From Monocercomonoides exilis (taxonomy: Eukaryota > Preaxostyla > Oxymonadida > Polymastigidae), in the NCBI GenBank assembly GCA_001643675.2, contig LSRY02000065.1, forward strand, positions 255,001 to 319,000: a stretch of 64,000 bases of DNA. Direction: 5' to 3'. The position numbers and the translations under genes were made by a program. Positions within the stretch are counted from its first letter, which is position 1, and each line of letters begins with the position of its first letter. Positions 22,722 to 33,798 of the stretch are shown in pieces. The notes under the pieces are model-generated. The model saw nothing but the letters and a program-made list of their open reading frames with translations. It ran no database searches and was not told where the DNA came from.

Positions 22722-23784
22722 CTGGACAATGGAAAAATTTCAGCTTTGGTTAAACTTTTCGTTCATTCATTTATTTCAAATTAAATAAAAGAAGTGTTTG
22801 AAAAATTTATAACTGCTTTTTTTTATTGAGAAGTGGGCATTCTGCAACAAAAAGTCCATCAGTTATTTTTCACAATTATATCATTCCAAGAATAAATTTA
22901 AGATATTTCAGTTAATTATGATTCCTTAGTGATGAAAGCATGAAAATTTTTAAAATAAGATTTAAATTGATAAAGAAAATATAAAAAACAAAAAATATTG
23001 ATCCTATAATCACTTTGATCTGGGTGATAATATTTGAAATCATAATTTCTCTTTCATAATTATCTAATCTGAAAATTTTTTTGAACATTAACAAATGAAC
23101 ACTGAAATATGAAATGGCTTATTGAAGACATCTTCATCTTTATTTTCACAAAGATATTGGTTTGTGAAACAATTGGGATGTATCTAGCATTTGAATACAA
23201 AATAACTTTCCAAAGACAAACAACCATATAAAAATGAACACGCTGAAAAAAGTTATAATTTCTTAAATAATTTCACATCTGATATTTTCAAATTAGGTAT
23301 TCTCTCGAAATAAGACTTTTCTTATTTGAAAAAGAGTATTTTTGCGAAGACGTGAAATGTATGTGTACGTATATTAAGAAAAAGAGACAAATTTTTAGGA
23401 TAAAAAATGGTTTGTGTTTTGAACTCTCTCAGTTTTGGTTATTTTTTTCTCTTTTAAAACACTTCATCGTCAATTTATCCATTGATTTCATACATGTTAA
23501 CTATCCTGGAGTGAAATAAAAACTTTTGAAACAGAATAATAATGATTAATAAATATTATTTTGTTTCATTGATATCCTTCAAGTTTCATTATTCCGAGAA
23601 GTGTGCACAAAAACCCTTTTTCTTCTTTTTTTCTTTCAAATACAAAATAAGAAGAAAAAGGGTTTTTGCGAACACTATAATATTAAAAAAGCAATTATTA
23701 TTCTTCAAACGCTTCCTTTATTTAATATCAAACAAATAAAAAGGCGAAAAGTTTATTAAAAGTTGAAATTTTTCCATTGTCCCG
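22722..23784. mobile_element. TIR transposon-like element with about 100-bp imperfect TIRs
   Basis: The left end CTGGACAATGGAAAAATTTC is complementary to the right end GAAATTTTTCCATTGTCC. The similarity continues inward for about 100 bp (for example TAAACTTTTCG and ATTAAATAAA-GAAG-GTTTGA in both). Length about 1,060 bp. No transposase is recognisable; the two small ORFs inside (22912-23094 minus, 23542-23739 plus) lack motifs. A strong internal hairpin at 23608-23666 pairs AAAACCCTTTTTCTTCTT with its complement. At 23022 a sequence resembling the MITE end (GGGTGATAATATTTGAAATC) suggests a nested insertion. Confidence 0.6.
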
Positions 23785-24296
23785 GATTTATGACATTTCA
23801 CGGATTTGTGACACACTATTCTCCATAGACACATTTCCGAAATTTGTCATACTCATATTACTTATGCACAACATGCATTATAATAAACAGCGAAGTTTCA
23901 AAGAAATCTGAACGTACCGATATATTTGGATTATTCAGGCATTTAACTCAGGAAAAAATTAACATTTCAAAATTATGAATTACTAATAAAAACATGAAAA
24001 ACAAAACAAGAAAAAAAAGATTCAAAATAATAAAAATCAAAATTCAATATCCTATTGAAATGATTTCAACGTAAAGCAAAGCACAAACGGATCTTAATGC
24101 AGAAATAAACTGAAAACGCGATGAAAAAACTTTAAAGAATAACAATTTACTCCAAGATTAAAAACGAAAAAAGAATTTCATATCATGAAATGAACTCAAC
24201 GACTTTGAAAATTGAAGCTAATTATGTATTCGTTATGAAGCTAAAGCCAATATTGATCTTGATCAAAAAAATTTCCCTATTTTTGTTCGAAAATGT
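23785..24296. other. intergenic stretch 3' of the Rab gene
   Basis: AT-rich, with two short direct copies of CGGATTT-TGACA near 23784-23812. No exon supported; the ORF at 24190-24396 is antisense to the last Rab exon. Confidence 0.4.
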
Positions 24297-25457
24297 TCAA
24301 CAACAACCTGAAGGTTTTTGTTCCTCCAATTCTACAGGTTGCAAAGAAGGTTCAGTGGGTCTTTATGATTCCATAAGGTTATTTGTTGAATTTTGATCAG
24401 GGAATTGAAATGATAATTATTTAAAGAATATTAAAAATAATCATGAAATAACATTATATAAGAAAAGATGAAAATATAAAAGTTCACACTCTGTTTCTTT
24501 CCTTTGAAGTGTAATTGTCGCAATTGTTGTGAAAACTTTTTCAGTTACAAGTTCGAATTAGGTATGTTCATAAAAACAAAAAATAAAAAATCAAAATAAA
24601 GAAAATTATCAAGATAATGATAATATAAATTTCAAACTGTCATCCAAATTAAATCCAGATTTAGCAGAAGCCTCGAAATATGGATGGCCCATTCCTAACT
24701 GTCTGCAAAATCGTTCAGCCTCAGCAGACGAGACAGCACGCTCAGAGACCGGTTTATCAATTTTGTTCCCGATAATTATGAAAGGAAATTCCTCAGCTTG
24801 ATCTTCCGACATTTGAGAAAGAAAATAATCATGCCAAGTTTGAACATGCTCAAACGATTCACGGTTGGATACGTCAAAAACCTAAATAACGATAATATTT
24901 TGTATTCAATCAACTTTAGCAAGATCTTAATTATCACATACCAAACAACAAATATCTGCTCCATGAAAATAAGATGTTCCAAGGCTTCGAAATCTCTCTT
25001 GTCCTGCTGTATCCCAAATCTAATTCAAATGAAACATATGTTATGAATTTGAATATAAGAGAGAGAGAAATGAACCTGCAGAACAACAATAACATCTCCT
25101 ATCAAAATTTCTTGAACGAAAAAGTCTATTATATCAGTTGTTATGTTTTACAAATTGTGAAATAGAAAAAATCATTAACTTCATTTTTTGAAATAAAAGC
25201 AAACCAGCGCCTAATGTAGCTTTATACCTTTTTTGAAACTTTTTTGATATGTACTGATTAAGAAGTGACGTCTTCCCAACACTGCATTTAATTATAAGGG
25301 TAGAAAAAATAAAAAATTACCATCTTTCAATAATAGATTCATACAACATATCGCCAAGAAATACGCACTTGACATAAACATGATTGCCACCTGTTTCACT
25401 CGACCATAATGCACCATTTAGCAATGATGATGAAATTGTCGTTTCAGGCGAACTCAT
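24297..25457 (-). CDS. Rab7-like small GTPase, 7 exons
   Basis: Exons on the minus strand are 25457-25345, 25281-25205, 25125-25076, 25019-24942, 24881-24638, 24535-24490 and 24360-24297. All phases close, giving 223 residues. Motifs: P-loop GDMFVGKT (about 35-42), switch I region [18 protein letters not shown] (82-90), NKID (145-148), SAK (178-180) and a C-terminal Gly-Cys-Cys for double geranylgeranylation. The [13 protein letters not shown] and [13 protein letters not shown] blocks and the TLQRKETE end match Rab7, the late-endosome/lysosome Rab. The last two small exons (46 and 64 bp) are essential: an unspliced reading stops at 24609 without any prenylation cysteine. A 26-residue Ser-rich N-terminal extension precedes the G domain. 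Introns are 56-129 bp. Confidence 0.92.
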
Positions 25458-25935
25458 AGAAACATGAATTATTGACCCCTAATTTAAATTTTGTTTTTGA
25501 GAGGCTTTTCGAAACAGACTGTTTTTTGATGGAAGTGGAAATTAAATTTGATTTTCCCGAGGAAAAAGTTTTTTTTGAAGCTTTATCATTATTTCCCGGG
25601 GATAGAATTGTGGAGAATCAAAGAAATGTGTGAATTAAGAAAAATTAAAAATTTTAATTTCGAAAAGCTATTTCTGTTTTCCAAAAATTAAATTAGATAA
25701 TGCTTATAGACGTAGACAAGAAAATGCATGAAAAGAAAATTTCGCTAAGGTTTGGAAGCGAAACTTTCTTTCATTTTCATAATAAAAATTATCTTCAGAT
25801 TGAGAAGGACAGATAACTGCAACTATATTACCGTTAAGCATTCACCTCAACTGATTGATGGTTAAGCGTTATTGTTAATTTTTAAAATTTGTTTTATTGT
25901 AGTTATATGTTTATCATCAGGGATCAAAAGAACAA
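25458..25935. promoter_or_regulatory. spacer between divergent genes (Rab7-like minus, unknown plus)
   Basis: This stretch lies between the Rab start codon at 25457 and the first placeable codons of the gene on the other strand near 25936. It presumably contains both 5' regions and possibly a further 5' exon of the plus-strand gene. No promoter motif could be singled out. Confidence 0.35.
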
Positions 25936-27600
<1,665 letters not shown>

Positions 27601-28506
27601 TTTCGAGTTTTTTAATATAATTATTAAGAAAATATTTTTGATTTATTGATTATTATTATTATTATTATTTTTAACGATTTGGGACGATATTTTTTGCTTT
27701 ATGAATTTTGTTCCATTCTGCACATTTAATTAATTTATCAATTTTGAAAAATTTCTTATGTTTTTTTGACATGTGAACGAAAGATTTCTCATGATAAGGT
27801 TATGGAAAAAGTGTGGAACAAATTGAAGTTTTTTTCATAAATGAAAGAATTGTGCCCCATTTGGGGTAAAATTCTTTCATTAATATAAAAAACAACGATT
27901 TGTTCCAAACTTTTTCAAAAACCTTTTCATTAAAAGTCTTTCATTCCCATTTCAAAAAAATATTGCAAAATTTAAAAATGAGGAAAATACTTGAAAGTGA
28001 AGAACGGAACAATAATCATATCGAAAAAAATTTCTTCCCATTTCAAATTAAAATGTCGTTTTTGAATAATTCAAAGAAAATGAAATTCATTTCATAAGAT
28101 GGCACAAAGCTCACAGATATGCAAACATTTGGGAAAAAAAAATCGTTTTTGTTAAAATAATATTTGTTTTTGAATTTGAATCATTGAGAAGATCAAATAA
28201 ATTGCAAAGAACAATCACATCATCCCACAACAAAAAACAAAAAAAAAAACAAAAACAAAACAAAAACAAAAAAAGAAAGACAAAAAATAAAAATTCAAAA
28301 TTATTAAAAAAAGAAATGAAAGAAAATTAGAAAAATTCAACTAAATTTGGCTTAATAAGATTTAAAAGAAAAGAAGAGAAAAGAAAAAAAAAAGAAGAAG
28401 ATGTAAATTAAAATAAAAGGCAAACCATATTCTCAAATATGTTCCTAAAATTACAGTTAAAAATTGTCCAATATTAAATAACTGGAAATTGCTCAAGGTG
28501 AACATT
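27601..28506. repeat. intergenic stretch with a hairpin element at 27808-27921
   Basis: The 27808-27921 segment is an inverted repeat: GGAAAAAGTGTGGAACAAAT pairs with ATTTGTTCCAAACTTTTTC. Its centre also pairs TGAAAGAATT-GTGCCCC with its complement. Just upstream, TTTTTGCTTTATGAATTTTG (27692-) recurs at 63848-, and the end AAAAAGT-TGGAACA recurs near 63962, so a dispersed family is present. 28220-28420 is A-rich with CAAAAA repeats. No gene is seen. Confidence 0.5.
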
Positions 28507-29786
28507 TCAAAAAATCACACAATTCTCAAATGAATTCATTTTGCCCTTTCCCCTTTTAACCTGTAGCTTCCTCACAGTTTCCAACAAGCACTCAGTTTCT
28601 TCTTTATTTGGAGGGAATGGAATCTCATCAAAATTAACTTCTTCTTCTTCTTCTTCTTCAGTGCTGCCTTTCGAAACAGTCTCCGATGGAGTTGAAGAAG
28701 ACGAGCAAGACATCTCGTCATTCGCTTTATGCCCCTCATCGAAGTTGCAATCTTCTCTACAAACTTTCTTCTGATCTTCACAATCTTCTTTTCTGCTTTC
28801 TTCAACTTGACACACTTTTCTGCTTTCTTTCAATTTCGCTTCATATTCAATCAGCTGCTCCAAAAACCCATCGTTAGGTCGAATTATCCTTCTTCGATTC
28901 TTCACAAAAACTAGCGCCTTGCTTAAAGGTATGTTATACCTCCACATCAAATAAGCAATGATCATTGATGAAGATCTTGAAATTCCAAGATAACAGTGAA
29001 CTAGAACTCGTCCTCCTTTGTCCAGCGAGCGAGAAATAAACTGAACGCCATCATCAAAATCGAGTTCCACAGATTCAATGTCGTCTACGCAAATGAATTT
29101 TCTTGAAACTCCTTCAGGTAAAGTGTAATCATTTTCAAGTGATATATTCAAAACATGTGTTATTCCAAGTTGCGTAAGAAATTCAATTGAATCCAATTTA
29201 GGATAATGCCCAAGGAAGAGATTATGCACAATCTCACATGGACATAAATAAGGCCTTATTTCAGGAGATGTAATGGAAAAGGGCGAAGTGCAGATAAACG
29301 GATAAACTTTATTAAAATTACAATATGTTTCATCTAATATAAAGCAGTATTGGACTGCAATAAGTTCTTTAAACATATCGTCTAGGCAAAAAGGTATTTC
29401 TTTGAAAATTCAAAATTCAAAAAATTTTCATTTCGCAAAAACTCATTTTCAATTAAAAACATACCAATTTCTTTCTCCCCAACGATTAATATTTCCGAGT
29501 TTTGAGCACTCAATAATATGTTTATGATATCATTTTGTTTTAGCTGTGTGTTTATCGAATCCAAATTTATTTTGTCGCTTTTCTTTAAGAGCTTTAAAAC
29601 CTCCGTTGATAAGTCGAAATTAATAGATGCACAAATATGAGACTCATCAAAATCCATTTTGCTTCTGAAATCAATAACTTTTTTAATATCAGCTCCACAT
29701 GTTGTTCTGTTATAAAAATCTTTCGAATTCAAGTGTTTAATCATAATTACTTTATGGTTTTTGATTTGGTTTTTTTTTAACATCAA
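28507..29786 (-). CDS. MAP-kinase-phosphatase-like protein: rhodanese + dual-specificity phosphatase
   Basis: Exons 29786-29465 and 29381-28507 are joined by an 83-bp GTATGT...CCTAG intron in phase 1, giving 398 residues. Residues about 35-110 form a rhodanese/CDC25-like module (VIDFRSKMDFDESHI, SEILIVGEKE) that would serve as a kinase-docking domain. Residues about 150-300 are a DSP catalytic domain with VHCYLGISRSS (nucleophile Cys237, Arg243 of HC-x5-R) and a candidate general acid in CVDDIES (Asp207/208). This domain order is that of MAP kinase phosphatases such as DUSP1/DUSP6. The C-terminal tail is acidic and Ser-rich with a run of about eight Glu. The start is the first of two adjacent ATGs; stop TGA. 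Substrate kinase unknown. Confidence 0.85.
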
Positions 29787-29998
29787 AATTTCTCCAAATA
29801 TCCTTTTTAATCATCAGCCTTTTTTAAAATCATGTCATGATGAAATTCATTAAATATTGGATTCATGCTTATTTTTGATATTTTCAAAATTATTATCCAC
29901 ACATTTGTAAATTGTAATTAAAAAAAGAAAACTGAAAACTCTCCTTGCTGAAATGAAAGAAACAAAAAAATAACACATGTGAAATGGGCACATTATCA

Positions 29999-31768
29999 TC
30001 ATATCGAGGTATTTCTCACTCTTGCAAATTCCAAACGAAGTTGGTTCATTGCAGAGAGGAACGAATCACTCACTTGTGTTGTTGCAGCGTTTTTCCTGCG
30101 CGTAACAGAAATATGCTGCTTGAAAAATGGATGGAGAAGAAGAGATATCAAAGACAAATGAGGGGTCGAGAAAATATGTGTGCAAAATGAATGCAAAAGA
30201 GGATGAGTTGGAATTGAAGTAGGAAGCTGCAAAGGATGGGTAAGCTCAAATCCCTGTGAAAAATAATATTTTGAATAAATAAGATAATAACAATCACAAA
30301 AAAAAATGTCAGAAACAATCAGAGAAATCAAACTGAAGCCATTTCATAAGCAACAACAGCAAAGGAGAGAACATCAGGATCGATCTGCGAAAGAGGCAAA
30401 AACTTTCGCGGCTGTTGCATGTTTTCTATGCATGACTGCTCTGCGTTATCTCCACTGCCACTTGATGATGATGTACTTTTAGTCTTCTCTTCATCGTCTG
30501 AATCGTCTTCGTCTTTCACTTTCTTCGCACTTTCAGCATCTTCCTCTTCATTTTCGGAAGAGAGTCCAGCTTCTGCCCTTTGATCGATAGCATCTCGCAA
30601 TATTTGTGGGCGCGGAGAAACTCCAAGCAGCGAATTCCAATAATCAGTCAAACTTTCATTTGAAATAGAAAAATATTTGTAAAAATTTTTAGAAATAGAT
30701 TGACAATGAAAGAGAAGATAACAAAAAATCAAAAAGAAATATCAAAGCGTACAATGCTGTTTCGCTTCCCTGTATTAGAATGTTACTAGATGTGATGTGC
30801 CCGCATTGATAGTGATGCTTCCTCAAAAACAGAACTGCTTCGAGTATCTGAAACAGAAACTCGCTAATTAGTTCCTCGCTCATTGTTGGTCTTTTTTTGA
30901 GCTTTTTCTCCGAAAGAAGATTGAAGCCTACAGAACATCCCATGTCACGGAGAGAGCCATTTGTTGCTATTGGCGTGATGATAAGCAGAGATGGAGATCC
31001 TCCACGCGACTTAGAAAATGACACATGAAGACATGGGATGATGTGTGGATGCTGTAAGTTGTCAATAAAACAATGAGCACATAAAACCAGGAGACCGTTA
31101 ACAAATTTTCAATTGGAAAATTAAATAACTTAAGCAAACTCGAATGGATGTTAAAACAGCAGACACAGCTTTGCGAATTCCATCATCTTCTAACAGCAAA
31201 GTACAGTCTTCTCCCTAGATTCATTTAAAAAATCTTAAATTTTCTCACAAACATTAGAAATCAAACCTTTTCAATCAGTTGGGCCATGCAAGGTAGATTT
31301 TGCTTTTCATGAGTCACCTGGAAGTAGTGTTTGTCAAGCCTTGTTCCTATTAATCCAAATGAACCAGAATACTCCCATTTATCAATGCTTCTCAAGCACA
31401 ACTGAACAGCAATTTCGGCCTATTAAATATACGTTTCAATTATGAATGAGGTAATGTGGGTCTTTTTGGGAAATATATTAATAAAAAACCTGATTGTTTC
31501 TTTGAATCAAATTTGCTTTTGAATCGTCTTTAACTTTCCGAGGTGCTAAAAGAGGATATCTTTCAGGATCTATTGCAATTTTTTGCGAGCGTCTGCAACA
31601 GCATACAATTACTGTTATTAAGACACACACAAAAACAAAAGATCTTTAAAAATTACACAGAAAAACAGAAGTGCACAGTTAGAATTGTTAAAAATTTAAA
31701 CATCAATAAGATATTTTAGATTATTTTTCAAACGTGCTTGCAATTGTGGCTATGAGCCACACTTCCAT
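29999..31768 (-). CDS. membrane-anchored PXK/Slob-like pseudokinase, 7 exons
   Basis: Exons are 31768-31734, 31643-31490, 31419-31267, 31214-31140, 31051-30753, 30652-30334 and 30253-29999. Phases close to 429 residues. The N-terminus is a single hydrophobic segment (VWLIATIAS, then FVFVCVLITVIVCCC) ending in a Cys/Arg cluster that could be palmitoylated. There is then a region with DKWEYSGSFGLIG and HYFQVT, and a kinase-like fold: HPHIIPCLHV, ILEAVLFLRKHHYQCGHI, and NILIQGS where HRDLKxxN would be. LTDYWNSLLG replaces the DFG region, and VAYEMASG and HPFF lie in the C-lobe. These are the landmarks of PXK and slowpoke-binding protein, but the catalytic Asp and DFG Asp-Phe-Gly are absent, so it is probably inactive. 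An acidic Ser-rich insert lies at 30440-30560. The PX domain of PXK is missing and replaced by the membrane segment. Confidence 0.75.
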
Positions 31769-31843
31769 CGAAATGAATTAGAATAATTTTTATGAAGGGT
31801 TGCCCAGAATTAAACATTTTTGAAATCAGTTCCACTTTTTTGT
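31769..31843. promoter_or_regulatory. 75-bp bidirectional promoter interval
   Basis: Only 75 bp separate the ATG of the pseudokinase gene (31768, minus) from the ATG of RAD9 (31844, plus). Both start exons are supported by phase and homology, so both promoters and 5' leaders must fit here or overlap the opposite gene. The interval is AT-rich and has no recognisable TATA element placed for either side. Confidence 0.6.
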
Positions 31844-33341
31844 ATGGAAGCGCAGATTCCATCGCAAAATTTACGAATATTTCTCCGTGCAATTACTTGT
31901 TGCGCAAAAATTGGCGATGAACTTTACTTGAGAGGTCGCCCAGATGGAGTTTGCTAGAATTCATTTGAATATGTTAGTATTTAATTGGATAAAACATTTG
32001 TTCAGCTTAATATTTCCATTGTGAATTCTACTCGTTCTGTGTTTTTTTCATTCGCATTTCATTCATTATTCTTTGATAATTACACGGTTATTGATGAAAA
32101 TGCCACAAGATGTAAAATTCAACTAAGAGTATGCTTTTAATAATAAATTTGCACAATTTATTTTTTAAAAAATAATTAGCAATTTTTATCTGCGCTTAAA
32201 GTTTTTAAGCCATTTGATGTTTCTAATGAAAGCAAATATATTCTTCGAATCACAACTGAACCTCCAAGAGTCGTCGTTCAATACACAAGTTCAGGTATGA
32301 TTGAAGCGCATGCACATAAAAATTTAACAATTGCTTTTTTTTAAGATGGAATTGTGCGAGCGAAGTCATTGACATTTGAATCATCAAGAGCTGTTCATGC
32401 AGCAACTGCACAGAACACCCCAGGAAAAGTATGCAAATTTTCAGCATTAATCACTTTTTGCGTTTACGCAATTTTGTTGAAATAGATCCAGTGCAGTCCA
32501 GCTGTATTTGATCATCCTTCGCTTGCAAAAGTGACAGAAGTTGAACTGCAATTTAGAGCGGACAGCATAAAAATGCTCAACTTTGTTGAATCTCAGCCAG
32601 GTTAAGATAATATTTTCCTGAGCGAATAACATTGTTTTTAAATATTTTCTTCTCTTTTCTCAATTTGCTCTGTTCTTGTACATGCGGAAACAAACAAATA
32701 TCACAGGCACCGAAAAGAGGATGAAGACCGCAATAACAATAAGAGTCGCACCACCACATTTTTCTCAGTACGAAATACCTTCGATGGACAGAGTCGAGGA
32801 AGAGGGCGAAAAAGAAGGCAGAATGGAGCCAGATGAAAGCAAAAGTGATCGAATGAAGGAAAGAGGCGATGAAGAAAATGATATCATGACAACACCTTCA
32901 AAGCGAACAACTTTTGAAGGAGGAAGCGCTCTTCCTTCGTTCACTTCAATTTCCTCTTTCTCTTCTTCTTCTGCTTCTTCCGCTTCGAATGCAAGCGCCT
33001 TGACATCTTCGTATTCAAAGCCCTTTTCGCTCATCTTCTGTGTGAAAGAGTTTCGCGCTCTGCTTCACTTCACGTCGGGCATAGGCAGCCCAATCACTCT
33101 TTCTTTTAGTCAGCCTGGAAAGTATGTGCAATGTCATTTTTATTTTTTTCCTCGTTCTCTTTTAAATATCTCTTTTTTTCATTTAATTTTATAATTTCAC
33201 TTTTTCATCTTTTTCGTTTTTTTCTTTTCTCCATTGAATTCTTTGGCTAATAGACCTCTTTGCATTTCGCTCAACATTGACAGATATTTGCAAGCCAACT
33301 TTGTTCTGGCAACTCTTCTTGTGAGATCAGATATCGAATGA
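31844..33341 (+). CDS. RAD9: RAD9 checkpoint clamp subunit, 7 exons
   Basis: Exons 31844-31948, 32006-32128, 32180-32294, 32346-32428, 32486-32600, 32707-33121 and 33254-33341 encode 347 residues with closed phases and a TGA stop. The order of conserved blocks matches RAD9, the 9-1-1 clamp subunit loaded at damaged DNA: IGDELYLRGRPDG and VNSTRSVFFSFAF in the first PCNA-like domain, then RCKIQLR and VVVQYTS, then KVTEVELQFRADS, and in the second domain FCVKEFRALLHF, ITLSFSQPGKP and FVLATLLV. The long phosphorylated C-terminal tail that binds TopBP1 in animals and fungi is absent; translation ends ten residues after FVLATLL. Instead a roughly 85-residue acidic/Ser-rich insert interrupts the second domain (about 32780-33020). 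Introns 51-132 bp; donors include GTTTGC and GTATGC. Confidence 0.9.
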
Positions 33342-33798
33342 AATCGAGTCATTTTTTTATGTCAATTCTTTTATTTAAAGTCTTTTATTCGTTTATATCT
33401 TCTGCTCCCAGTCAAAATTGGTATTTCAAATGATTAATATGAGATTATATACATGTAATTGAAAAAGGAATCCATTTATTTGCATATATAAACACTTGCA
33501 TTTATGTTTCACGATCTTTCGAACTTTTTTGCTGTAATTAAAATGTTTTGTTTCGCTTTTCTTTGTTTTTTCAATATCCAAGTTCATGAAGTAATTTTTT
33601 TTTTCGAATAAATGTTTAGTTTTTCAGTAGCCTTGCTTCTAATGATTAAATGTTTCACTTCTCTTTTTGTTTATTATAATTTTTGCAGATTGAATAATCC
33701 AAGATTGAATATATCGAAAGAAAGTAATTTTTTCGTTTTCCATTACACAAAAACTCTGTTATGGCTTTCGCCCACAATAGCTCCTTTTGTTGAAAAGA
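33342..33798. other. intergenic stretch between RAD9 and the TFIIIC-like gene
   Basis: AT-rich; the ORF at 33612-33809 lacks motifs and runs into the next start codon. It probably carries the RAD9 3' end and the promoter of the gene starting at 33799. Confidence 0.4.

Noticed and set aside
24776-25165. small ORFs on both strands over the Rab locus
   Set aside because: They read through Rab introns or are antisense; the spliced minus model explains every conserved motif.
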